Shown here piece by piece: positions 42,211 through 50,751 of a stretch of 64,000 nucleotides of DNA. This stretch comes from Streptomyces abyssalis. Lineage in GTDB: Bacteria; Actinomycetota; Actinomycetes; Streptomycetales; Streptomycetaceae. Each line of letters begins with the position of its first letter. The stretch's first letter is position 1. The DNA lies in the NCBI RefSeq assembly GCF_001751365.1, contig NZ_LJGT01000041.1, positions 737,045 to 801,044 of the forward strand, in the 5' to 3' direction. The translations under genes and the position numbers were made by a program. The notes beneath the pieces are model-generated. The model did no database searches. It worked only from the letters and a program-made list of their open reading frames with translations, and had not been told where the DNA came from.

Positions 42211-44406
42211 ATGGTATTCACGCGACTGTCTGACGCCGAGCTGCGCCGACTCGTCCAGGAGGAGGGGGAGCGGTCTCCGGGCGCGCGCGAGGAGCTGCGG
42301 CGGCGCCACCATCAGGCCGTACGCGCCTTCGCGGACGTCGCCGCACCCTCGGCGGGTGAGGCACTGGCCGAGCAGGCATGGGAGCAGGCGCTGCGGCCGC
42401 TGGACGAGGACATCACGGGGGCCATGCGCCCGCGTGTGCTCGCTGCCGTCCTGCGCACCGCCGCCGACTGGCTCCGTACGGACCGGCGGGACGCGCCGGC
42501 GCCGGAGTTGGTGAACTGGTTCGAGCCGGACGACGCGACCGGGGAAAGGGACGGGAACGCCGGCCTGGACGCGGATGCCCTGTCCGGTGCCGGACCGGGC
42601 GAGGGCGCGGGCGCCGGCCGTCTCGCCGAGTTCCGCGCCTCCTCCCTGACGGCGCGGGCCTTCGAACTCCTCCCGGAACGCAGCCAGACGGTGCTGTGGC
42701 ACCACGAGGTCGAGCACGACGACACGGCGACCGTCGACCAACTGCTCGGCGGCGGACCCGAGGACGTCTCACTGCTCAACAGGCGTGCGCGCAGGGAGCT
42801 TTACAACAGCTACGTGAGTCTCCACCAGGAGACCATGACGGACGACGCGTGCCGGCGGCTGCACCGGATGCTGCTGGCCTACGCGGAGCAGACGTCCATG
42901 AACACGCCGGGCGACCTCGTATCGCACCTGGACCGGTGCGCGCACTGTGCGAGGGCCGTCGACGATCTGGAGCGCATGCGCTTCGAGTTCGGGAGCGTGC
43001 TGGCCGAGGCGCTGCTGCCCTGGGGAGGGGCCGACTACGCGCTCGCGGCTCACACCGTCTCCTCCGCGACCTTCGACGTCTCCGAGCCGTCGTCCGTGGA
43101 ACGGTGGGCCGCCATGGGCGCGGCCGGCGCGGGCGGAGCGCTGCGCCCCGGGAAGCGGCTGCTCGGCGCGCTCCGCGGCCGAGCGCTCGCGGTCCCCGTC
43201 GTGTCCGCGCTGGTGAGCGGGGAACGCAGCTCCCGCGCCCGCCGCGTGGTGCTGTCCGCCGCGCTCGTCGGCCTCTGCTCGCTCGTCGTCGCGGTCGCGT
43301 ATACGGGCGGGCTGCGGCAGGGCGAGAACAGCGCCGCTCCGCGCCCGGGAAACACCTCCGGCGCACCGGCGCCGCCCGCCGGCAACGAGCCGACGGCGAC
43401 CGCGACCTCGACGGTCACGGCGACGAAGTCACCGGGGAAGCCTCCGGGGAAGGGCTACGAACCGGCACCTCCCGTGCGCGGAGCGGCACTTGAGTGGCTC
43501 TTCGGCGCGGTGGACGACGGGGTCACCGCGGACACCTCGGGCAACGGCGTCGACGGAACGCTCGACGGCGACCCGGTCCCGGAGCTCGTGAAGGGAGGTG
43601 CGCTGGAGTTCGCGGGGGAGCAGTCGGTGGTCTCGGACGGCCCGGTCGTCGACACCTCGAAGAGCTTCTCCGTCTCGGCCCGCGCGAAGCTGAACGACAC
43701 CGAGGACTTCCAGACGGTGGTCAGCCAGGACGCGTCGTACATCAGTGGCTTCTCCGTCCAGTACGACCCCGACTCGGACCGCTGGGAGATGATCATTCCC
43801 GAGGAGGACGAGGAGGACGCCGACCTGATCCAGGCCGGTTCCGGGTCCGAACCCTCGGCCGGCAGGTGGACGTACCTGACAGGCGTCCACGACGCCGGCG
43901 CCGGCGAGCTCCGTCTCTACGTGGACGGCGAGCTGGAGGACACCGTGGGGACCGGCGAAGCGGAGGCGGACGTGGGCGAGTCCACCACGACCAGTTCCTC
44001 GACCACCACGACGACTTCGGGAGGCGGCGGCGACGGAGGCGGCTTCGGGAGCGGCGGCTTCGGCGGCGGCGACGGGGGCGGAGCCGGAGGCGGAGGCGGG
44101 TTCTTCGGGGAGTCGTCCGGCAACGGCAACGGGAACGGCAACGGGAACGGGAACGGGAACGGGAACGGTGACTTCGACTTCGGCCCCGGCGCGGCGGGCA
44201 GCGAGCTCGCCGACGAAGTCTTCCGGAGGACCACGGAAAGCCTGGGCGGCATCTTCGAACCCGTCGAGGCGGACGGGGACTTCGCCGTCGGCCGCGGTCT
44301 GGCGGGTGAGGTGTTCGTCCGGGGATTCGACGGGACGATCGACGACGTACGGGCCTTCAAGCGCGCGCTGACGGCGCGTGAGGCGGCGGCGCTGGCCGGA
44401 CGGTGA
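42211..44406 (+). CDS. ECF-sigma-like / zinc-finger / TM / LamG fusion protein (copy 1)
   Basis: Protein of 731 residues. An N-terminal ECF sigma-like part has region 2 (about 1-95, LSDAELRRLVQ and ADWLRTDRR) and region 4 (about 145-205, LPERSQTVLWHHEVEH and RRARRELYNSYVSLHQE). A zinc-binding anti-sigma motif H-x3-C-x2-C follows (His239, Cys243, Cys246), then a membrane helix (about 346-365), a Thr/Pro stalk and an outer LamG/concanavalin-like domain (about 425-720). An insertion of about 100 residues near 585-685 is Ser/Thr/Gly-rich with a (GN)8 run. The arrangement suggests a membrane-held sigma factor with an extracellular sensor. ATG 42211 is chosen because the conserved GGGGA lies 12 bases upstream in both paralogues; ATG 42199 is the alternative. 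Confidence 0.85.
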   Translation: MVFTRLSDAELRRLVQEEGERSPGAREELRRRHHQAVRAFADVAAPSAGEALAEQAWEQALRPLDEDITGAMRPRVLAAVLRTAADWLRTDRRDAPAPELVNWFEPDDATGERDGNAGLDADALSGAGPGEGAGAGRLAEFRASSLTARAFELLPERSQTVLWHHEVEHDDTATVDQLLGGGPEDVSLLNRRARRELYNSYVSLHQETMTDDACRRLHRMLLAYAEQTSMNTPGDLVSHLDRCAHCARAVDDLERMRFEFGSVLAEALLPWGGADYALAAHTVSSATFDVSEPSSVERWAAMGAAGAGGALRPGKRLLGALRGRALAVPVVSALVSGERSSRARRVVLSAALVGLCSLVVAVAYTGGLRQGENSAAPRPGNTSGAPAPPAGNEPTATATSTVTATKSPGKPPGKGYEPAPPVRGAALEWLFGAVDDGVTADTSGNGVDGTLDGDPVPELVKGGALEFAGEQSVVSDGPVVDTSKSFSVSARAKLNDTEDFQTVVSQDASYISGFSVQYDPDSDRWEMIIPEEDEEDADLIQAGSGSEPSAGRWTYLTGVHDAGAGELRLYVDGELEDTVGTGEAEADVGESTTTSSSTTTTTSGGGGDGGGFGSGGFGGGDGGGAGGGGGFFGESSGNGNGNGNGNGNGNGNGDFDFGPGAAGSELADEVFRRTTESLGGIFEPVEADGDFAVGRGLAGEVFVRGFDGTIDDVRAFKRALTAREAAALAGR
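44119..44166 (+). repeat. 8-copy GGSAAC hexanucleotide repeat (Gly-Asn run)
   Basis: Eight tandem units of GGCAAC or GGGAAC encode (GN)8 in the LamG insertion of copy 1. Such a repeat can change length by slippage in steps of two residues. Confidence 0.85.
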
Positions 44407-44476
44407 CGGTCGCGGGTGCGGCCCTCCAGGACCGCTGGGCCTGCCGGCGCGTATGTCGTCGCGGACGGTGCGGGGC

Positions 44477-45367
44477 TCAGTCCGGCCGGGCCCGCCCGGG
44501 CTTCGTGCCGGGTGCCGTGCCCGCGGTCTCCCGGAGCCTGTCCCGTATCCGCGACGGTGGCGATTCGACAGCACGCCGCAGTCGTTCCGTGAAGTGGCCA
44601 TGGCTGGCGTAGCCGAGCGAGGTGGCCAGCCGGGCGAGGTTCTCCGCGCCGTCGGCGAGCGCCTTGAGGGCGGCCGCGGTGCGCAGCCGTTCCCGGTAGG
44701 CATGCAGCGTCATGCCGTGAACGGCGCGGAAGGCTCGTGCCAGATGGTAGGGGGAGCAGGCGACGGCCGCCGCCGCGCTGTCCAGCAGTCGCGGGACCGG
44801 CTCGGCATAATGCGCGGCGATGTATGCGGCGGCTGCGTGAGCGGCACGCCGCTGTGAGGGCGGCACCGGCTTGGGGCGGTCGCCCGCGGTGCCGCATCTG
44901 AAGGTGATCTCACCGAGGTGAAGCAGGGCCAGTTCGCGAACGGCATGGGGATCGTCGTGGTGCCGCCTCGCAGCGGCGCGGAACAGCGCCGTGCGCAACA
45001 GGTCGCGGGAATCCAGCATCAGCCGGTGACCCTGCCTGGCTGGAGCCTCCGGTGCCGGGACCTCATCCCAGACCTCGGCCGCCGACGCGATCACCACGCA
45101 CTCGTCTCCGCCTTCCACGGGGTGGCCGAAGCGGTACGGTTCGTCGGGCTCCAGCAGGATGGCACTGCCCGGCTCCAGCAGATACGAAGTCCCATGCCCG
45201 GCGCAGGAGAACACCCCACGCAGCGGCAGGACCAGGCGACGTAGCGGGCCGGCTTCCTGTGCACCGGGCGGATCGACGGGAGCACGGCATCGCACATCGG
45301 TGACCCGGACGCCCTCGACATCGGTGAGCGTCCGGGCCGCCAGGGCGGAAGAGCGGAACCTGGTCAC
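44477..45367 (-). CDS. AraC-family transcriptional regulator
   Basis: Regulator of 296 residues. The N-terminal cupin-like sensing domain (LVLPLRGVFSCAGHGTSYLLEPGSAILL) is followed by a C-terminal double HTH of the AraC/XylS type (DSAAAAVACSPYHLARAFRAVHG and LARLATSLGYASHGHFTERLRRAV). Its GTG start overlaps the stop of the upstream small monooxygenase-like gene, so both form an operon. Confidence 0.9.
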   Translation of the reverse strand: MTRFRSSALAARTLTDVEGVRVTDVRCRAPVDPPGAQEAGPLRRLVLPLRGVFSCAGHGTSYLLEPGSAILLEPDEPYRFGHPVEGGDECVVIASAAEVWDEVPAPEAPARQGHRLMLDSRDLLRTALFRAAARRHHDDPHAVRELALLHLGEITFRCGTAGDRPKPVPPSQRRAAHAAAAYIAAHYAEPVPRLLDSAAAAVACSPYHLARAFRAVHGMTLHAYRERLRTAAALKALADGAENLARLATSLGYASHGHFTERLRRAVESPPSRIRDRLRETAGTAPGTKPGRARPD

Positions 45368-45723
45368 CGGCCCACGTTATCCGTGGACTCCGGCGCCCGC
45401 GGGGCCTCGAACGGCGCCGCGGCGACCAGGTCGTAATGCTGAGAGTGCTCGTCGAACCGTGCCAGTAGTCTGCGGGCCGCCCCGGGCACCACCGAACGAC
45501 CAGGGTCACCACCCGTGAATTCCGCGACCGCTTGGAGATCGTCGAAAGACATCACGGTGACGAACTCGATCTCCTCACCCACCTGGTGACGCCATGCCTC
45601 CAGGCCGTGCAGGCCCGCGATGCCCCGGGCGACGATGCCGGGGAGAATCCGCTCGCGCAGGAGCCGTTCATAGGCATCGGCGTTCGCCGGGGTCGTCCAG
45701 CCATGCCAGATTCGCCGGATCAT
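45364..45723 (-). CDS. small ABM-like protein
   Basis: Protein of 119 residues with the features of small antibiotic-biosynthesis-monooxygenase-like (dimeric alpha/beta barrel) proteins: RIWHGWTTPANADAYERLL at the start, a central EIEFVTVMSFDD strand and FDEHSQHYDLV at the end. ATG 45723 has GGAGG upstream. It is translated first in the pair with the AraC gene. Confidence 0.75.
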   Translation of the reverse strand: MIRRIWHGWTTPANADAYERLLRERILPGIVARGIAGLHGLEAWRHQVGEEIEFVTVMSFDDLQAVAEFTGGDPGRSVVPGAARRLLARFDEHSQHYDLVAAAPFEAPRAPESTDNVGR

Positions 45724-45820
45724 TGTGCCTCCATCGGCTCTCGGTGGGACACGATGCTCCACCGGCCCCGGCATGCACGCTTCCACGATCCTGCGCGACT
45801 TCGCCCGGCGCTGCCGCTGA

Positions 45821-46200
45821 AACGGCTGGGTCGGCAAGGGCGCCGTAACCCACGGCTTCCGCTACGTGGCGGTCGAAACGGACCGGGCGGGCGTCCCGCC
45901 GGGCAACGAAGACGCGATCCGGGTCAACGTCTCGGTCGTGCGCCGGCCTCACGTCACCTCCGTCAACGAGTTCCCCCTGCGGCGCATGTTCCTGCCCGTC
46001 CTTTCTCGTGGGGGTGTCGCCCACCACCGTGGAGGCTCAGCGGATGAGCGCCTTGATCAAGAGGTGCTCATGGCGGGAGAAGATCGCTCTCATCGAGCAG
46101 ACCGTCGAGGAGACGTTCGCGAAGATGCCGGACGGGTCCCTCTCCCCGGATGAATCCGGACGCACCCGTCGCAGGGAGAGTTCCCCGGCCGGCCCTGACG
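45821..46200 (+). pseudogene. unrecognised gene remnants
   Basis: This gap (45724-46216) contains two stretches with gene-like composition in different plus-strand frames. The first begins right after an in-frame TGA (45818) with NGWVGKGAVTHGFRYVAVET and runs through VNEFPLRR. The second runs from about 46015 (VSPTTVEAQRMSALIKRC) through REKIALIEQTVEETFAKM. Neither has a start, ribosome site or recognised family. They may be fragments of one or two decayed genes, but origin and function are unknown. Confidence 0.3.
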
Positions 46201-46216
46201 TCCGCGCCCCCGCGCG

Positions 46217-48982
46217 TCAGGCGAAGTCCTCTTTCAGGTACTCCGCCCTGAGCGCCCGCCGGCTCCGTACACCCAGCTTCCGGTAGATGTTCTGGAGGTG
46301 GTTGTCGACCGTCCGCTTGGAGATCGTGACCGCCTCCGCCACCTCGACGTTCGTGAGCCCGGAGCACACGAGCCCGGCGATCTCCGCCTCACGGACGGTG
46401 AGGTGCTTCGCCGCGCCCAGCACCGTCAGCCCCGGAGTGCGGGCCTGCTCGCAGTTCCGCTGGAGTGAGAGGGCGAGGTTCTCGGCGGCCGTGGCCGGCC
46501 GCTGTTCGCCGCGGTGGATCCACAGCGTGCAGGCGGATGCCGCGGCCTCCGCGGCGATCAGCGACGCTCCGGTCGCCGCGAGCAGCCGGGCGGCGTTCAT
46601 CAGCCTCTCGGGGTCCGCCGCGGCCAGAGCGGCGACGTACGAGGCACGGGCCGCGGTCAGCGCGCCGTCCGAGGTACGCCCGATGTGAAGGAGCCGCGGC
46701 TCGGCTCCCTTCGCGTCGCCGAGCCGGGCCACGTCGGTGAGAATCCTGGCCTCGGAGGCGAGATGTCCCGCGGTACGTGCGTCCTCCGCCGCCTCCCACA
46801 GCACGCTCCGGGCCGCCTGCTGCTTTCCCTGCGCGGCGAGCAACCACGCCTGGCCGAGCGGCAGTTCGGAACGGAACATCCCCCAGCGAGGCAGGTTCGC
46901 ACAGGCGTCGACCGCCTTGGCCGCGGCCGGTACGTCCCCCATCAGGGCGGCGGCCTCGGCCTTGCGGGCCAGCGCGGTGTGCAGGGTGCCGGGGAAGGAG
47001 TTGCGCGAGGCGACGCACGCGGACTGGGAGGCCCAGCGCCGCGCCTCGGCGGGGCGGCCGAGCAGGAGGGAACAGCGTGCGAGTGCCGCGGCGATCAGCG
47101 CCTCCGCGCCGGCGACGTCGTCGGCGAGGGCCTCCTGCCAGCCGCGCTCGCCGGTCTTGTACGCCTCGTCGAGCCGGCCCTCCTCCTCCAGCGCGAACAT
47201 CACGATGCCGAGGTACTCCACGGGGTGCGGGATCGCGGGTGACTCCTCAAGGCGCAGGCGTTCCTCGTACGCGTCGTGCGCCGCGTCCGCGCCGTCCTTC
47301 ACCCTGCCCGTGGCCACGAGCGCCGTCGCCCGGGAGCCGTTTCCGAGCGCTCCGGCGATGCAGTTGCCGTCGGAACCGGCGTCGTCGGCGCCCGGGCCGT
47401 CGACGACCCGCAGTGCCTCCTCGGGCCTTCCGAAGGCCATGAGGATCGCGCCGCGGGCGGCCGTCAGCACGTCCCGGTGGCGTGGTTCGCGGACCTCGCG
47501 CGCTGCCTCCGCGTTGACGTCCAGCGCCTTGCGCGCGTCGATGAACCCCCAGGCGAGCAGCCTCGATCTGCCGAGCGCGAGGAGCAGACGGTCGAACTCG
47601 CCGTCCGTACGCTCCGCCGCCTCCTCGAAGACCTCCCAGGCGGTGTCGAGATCGCCCAGTTCGTACAGCGACTCCGCGAGCAGCAGCCGGGAGAGGAAGT
47701 CCTCGCCCTCACGGCACGCGGCGCGCGACAGCTCGCGCACCTTGCGGAAGTTCTGGGTGCGGCGCGCCAGGGTCGCGGCGCGCAGCAGGGTGTCGGGGTC
47801 GGCCGAACCGGTGGCGGCGAGCTGCCAGGAGGCGATGCGGATCTTGTCGGTGAACCTCTTCGCGCCCATCGACCGCACCAGTTCGGCCTCGTCGCCGAGG
47901 ATGCGCCTGCGTTCGGGGGAGGGGATGGCGGCTCGCAGCACCTTCTCGTGCGCGGGATGCAGCAGGGAGACCGAGGCGCGGCGGCCGTCGCGCAACGTCC
48001 GTACGAATCCGAGGACTTCGAGCTCGTCGAGGGCACCGTCGGGAAGGCTGGAGGCCTCCACGGGCTGGCACAGGGCGATCCGGTTGAGGGTCCGGCGGGT
48101 CTCGGCGGAGACCCCGGCCAGGCGCCGTTCCGCCATCTCCGACAGGAGGGGAGTGGTGCCGACGTCCGAGATCAGCGTCCACCACTCGCCGTCGTCGACG
48201 AGGCTCTCCTCCGCCAGGGAGTGCAGGACGAACTCCCGCAGATAGCAGGGGTTTCCGCCGCTGACCCTGTGCAGCAGGGAGACGGTGCGCGGCTCGACGG
48301 GACCGCCGAGCACCCGGCGAAGCGCCTCACCGGCCAACGGCTCGCTCAGACCGCCGAGTTCGGCCCGCCGCGTCTGCCCGCCCGCCTGCAGGCGGTACGC
48401 GACGGGGCCGAGGTTCTGCAGGGAGCCGACCGTTCCGACGAGGAAGACGGTTCCCGATTCGAGGAGTTGGGCCGTCAGCGATGCCGAGGCCTCGTCGAGT
48501 CCGTCGAGGTCGTCGACGACGAGCGTGAACCTCCTCGGGGTGCCGGTGCCGGGGCGGCTGCCCGAGCCGCCTGCCCCGCCTCCGCCCGGTGAGCCGCCCG
48601 CCCCCGCCGCTCCGCCTGAGCATGCCGCGCCGCACGCCCCGCCCGTGCCTCCCGTGGCTCTCGCGGCTGCCGCGCTCCGCTCCGTGAGGGCGTCGCGCGC
48701 CTTCCCGAACAGCGACACCGAGTCCCGGACGCTCGTCCCCTGCGGCAGCAGATGCGCCAACGAGGCCAGCGGAAAACCCGGTTCGGACACTGCGATCGCC
48801 TTGCCGGTCGCATGGCCGCGCCGTTCGGCCCGCTCGCGGCAGACCTGCGCCAGATGCGACTTGCCGATGCCCTGCGGTCCGTGTACGACGAACGCCTGCC
48901 ACCGTTCGCTCGCCAGCGCCTCCTCGAAGTCGGCGATCTCCCGCTCGTGCCCGACGAACGGCCATGCTGTCGGAGCATCCAT
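46217..48982 (-). CDS. large ATP-binding LuxR-family (LAL) regulator, copy 1
   Basis: LAL-type transcriptional regulator of 921 residues. The N-terminal AAA/STAND ATPase has Walker A GPQGIGKSHLA (Lys41) and Walker B TLVVDDLD. A long Ala/Leu-rich TPR-like middle region precedes the C-terminal LuxR HTH (LTVREAEIAGLVCSGLTNVEVAEAVTISKRTVDNHLQ). A Gly/Ala/Cys-rich low-complexity loop (GGTGGACGAACSGGAAGAGG) lies between Walker A and B. ATG 48982 follows AGGGGGCGAG; the frame is open further. It is divergent from hen1 and could regulate the RNA-repair genes (inference). Confidence 0.92.
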   Translation of the reverse strand: MDAPTAWPFVGHEREIADFEEALASERWQAFVVHGPQGIGKSHLAQVCRERAERRGHATGKAIAVSEPGFPLASLAHLLPQGTSVRDSVSLFGKARDALTERSAAAARATGGTGGACGAACSGGAAGAGGSPGGGGAGGSGSRPGTGTPRRFTLVVDDLDGLDEASASLTAQLLESGTVFLVGTVGSLQNLGPVAYRLQAGGQTRRAELGGLSEPLAGEALRRVLGGPVEPRTVSLLHRVSGGNPCYLREFVLHSLAEESLVDDGEWWTLISDVGTTPLLSEMAERRLAGVSAETRRTLNRIALCQPVEASSLPDGALDELEVLGFVRTLRDGRRASVSLLHPAHEKVLRAAIPSPERRRILGDEAELVRSMGAKRFTDKIRIASWQLAATGSADPDTLLRAATLARRTQNFRKVRELSRAACREGEDFLSRLLLAESLYELGDLDTAWEVFEEAAERTDGEFDRLLLALGRSRLLAWGFIDARKALDVNAEAAREVREPRHRDVLTAARGAILMAFGRPEEALRVVDGPGADDAGSDGNCIAGALGNGSRATALVATGRVKDGADAAHDAYEERLRLEESPAIPHPVEYLGIVMFALEEEGRLDEAYKTGERGWQEALADDVAGAEALIAAALARCSLLLGRPAEARRWASQSACVASRNSFPGTLHTALARKAEAAALMGDVPAAAKAVDACANLPRWGMFRSELPLGQAWLLAAQGKQQAARSVLWEAAEDARTAGHLASEARILTDVARLGDAKGAEPRLLHIGRTSDGALTAARASYVAALAAADPERLMNAARLLAATGASLIAAEAAASACTLWIHRGEQRPATAAENLALSLQRNCEQARTPGLTVLGAAKHLTVREAEIAGLVCSGLTNVEVAEAVTISKRTVDNHLQNIYRKLGVRSRRALRAEYLKEDFA

Positions 48983-49260
48983 GGTCTCGCCCCCTGGCAG
49001 GAAGTCGGTTCGGAGCAGATTAGGGACCCGGCGGCCGCAGGACCCCCGTACGTACGGGAATTGGCAGATCTTGAGTGCCGCGAGCCCTGCCACAGCTGTG
49101 ACGCATCAGGCCCGCGTCCGGACCCACCCGGCCCGCGCGCAAGGGGAGAGGGCACTCCGAAACCACGCGCCTTGGACAGCGGAAGGCCCACGTCACGCAC
49201 GCGTACGGGACCGGGGAAAAGCAGTGGGGAAGCGGGCCCCGAGCGGCGATACTCGCTCAG

Positions 49261-50751
49261 GTGTTCTTGACGATAAGCACCACGGGAGACGCCCGCAGCC
49301 CGGCCACCGACCTGGGGTTCCTCCTGCACAAGCACCCGGAGAGGGCCCAGCGGTTCGCCACGTCGTACGGCGACGCCCACGTCTTCTACCCCGAGGCCTC
49401 GCCCGCGCGCTGCACGGCGGCGCTCCTCCTCGACGTGGACCCGGTCTCGCTGGTGCGCCGGGGCAGGGGCAAGGGCCGCGGCGGCGCACCCGACACCGCA
49501 CTGGCGCAGTACGTCAACGACCGTCCATACGCTGCGTCCTCGCTGCTCGCGGTCGCCCTGCGGACGGTCTTCGCCACCGCGATGAAGGGCCGCTGCGACG
49601 CGAAGCCGGAGCTCCCCCTGCGCGATCTGCCGCTGCGCGTGGAGGTGCCCGCGCTGCCCGCCCGCGGCGGTCCCGCCCTCGTACGGCGCCTGCTGGAGCC
49701 CCTGGGCTGGAGCGTGGAGGCCGACGCGCTCCCGCTGGACGGACAGTTCCCCGAATGGGGCGACTCGCACTATGTGCGCCTCGTCCTCACCGGAGAGCTG
49801 CGGCTCTCGGACGCGCTGCGCCACCTGTACGTACTGCTGCCGGTCCTGGACGACGCCAAGCACTACTGGGTCGCACCCGACGAGGTCGACAAGCTGCTGC
49901 AGGCCGGCGAGGGATGGCTGCCCGGCCACCCCGAGCAGACGCTCATCACCCGCCGCTATCTGACCCGGCGGCGCACGCTGACCCGGGACGCCATGGAGCG
50001 GCTGGAGCTGGCGAGGCTCGCCGAGGCCGACGACAGCGAGGCGGAGGAGCTGGACAACGCGGTCGACGAGGACGCGGACACCGAGGAGAAGCCCGTACCG
50101 CTGGCGGTGCGGCGCCGCGAGGCGATCCTGCGGGTCCTGAACGGCCAGGGGGCGCGGCGCGTCCTCGATCTGGGCTGCGGCCAGGGGCAGTTGGTGGGTG
50201 CGCTGCTGAAGGAGAGCCGCTTCACGGAGGTCGTCGGCGTGGACGTGTCGGTGCGCGCGCTGAACGAGGCCGCCAGGCGGCTGCGCCTGGAGCGGATGCC
50301 GGAGCGGCAGGCGGCCCGCGTGAAGCTGACGCAGGGCTCGCTCGCCTACAGCGACGTACGGCTCAAGGGGTACGACGCGGCGGTGCTCTGCGAGGTCGTC
50401 GAGCACGTGGACCCGTCGCGGCTGCCGGCCCTGGAGCACGCGGTGTTCGGCACGGCGGCGCCCGCATCCGTGGTCGTGACCACGCCGAACGTCGAATACA
50501 ACGTCCGCTGGGAGTCGCTGCCCGCCGGGCGGTCCCGCCATCCTGACCACCGCTTCGAGTGGGACAGGGAACAGTTCCGCGCCTGGGCGGACTCGGTTGC
50601 GGGGCGCTACGGCTACGGCGTCGAGTACGTGCCCGTCGGCGACGACGACCCGGAGGTGGGCCCGCCGACGCAGATGGCCGTGTTCCGGACCGGACCGGCG
50701 GCGGAGCCCGCCACCCGAAGAACCGAAGACGAGCAGGGGGACCGCAGATGA
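49261..50751 (+). CDS. hen1: 3'-terminal RNA ribose 2'-O-methyltransferase Hen1
   Basis: Bacterial Hen1 of 496 residues. The N-terminal regulatory/ligase-associated half begins MFLTISTTG. The C-terminal methyltransferase domain has the SAM loop RRVLDLGCGQGQLVGAL (about 300-315), the metal-binding EVVEHV motif and late histidine HPDHRFEW. Known function: it methylates the 3'-terminal 2'-OH of a cleaved RNA before or during sealing so the repaired site cannot be cut again. GTG 49261 is the start. It overlaps the pnkp start by 4 bases (ATGA). Confidence 0.97.
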   Translation: MFLTISTTGDARSPATDLGFLLHKHPERAQRFATSYGDAHVFYPEASPARCTAALLLDVDPVSLVRRGRGKGRGGAPDTALAQYVNDRPYAASSLLAVALRTVFATAMKGRCDAKPELPLRDLPLRVEVPALPARGGPALVRRLLEPLGWSVEADALPLDGQFPEWGDSHYVRLVLTGELRLSDALRHLYVLLPVLDDAKHYWVAPDEVDKLLQAGEGWLPGHPEQTLITRRYLTRRRTLTRDAMERLELARLAEADDSEAEELDNAVDEDADTEEKPVPLAVRRREAILRVLNGQGARRVLDLGCGQGQLVGALLKESRFTEVVGVDVSVRALNEAARRLRLERMPERQAARVKLTQGSLAYSDVRLKGYDAAVLCEVVEHVDPSRLPALEHAVFGTAAPASVVVTTPNVEYNVRWESLPAGRSRHPDHRFEWDREQFRAWADSVAGRYGYGVEYVPVGDDDPEVGPPTQMAVFRTGPAAEPATRRTEDEQGDRR

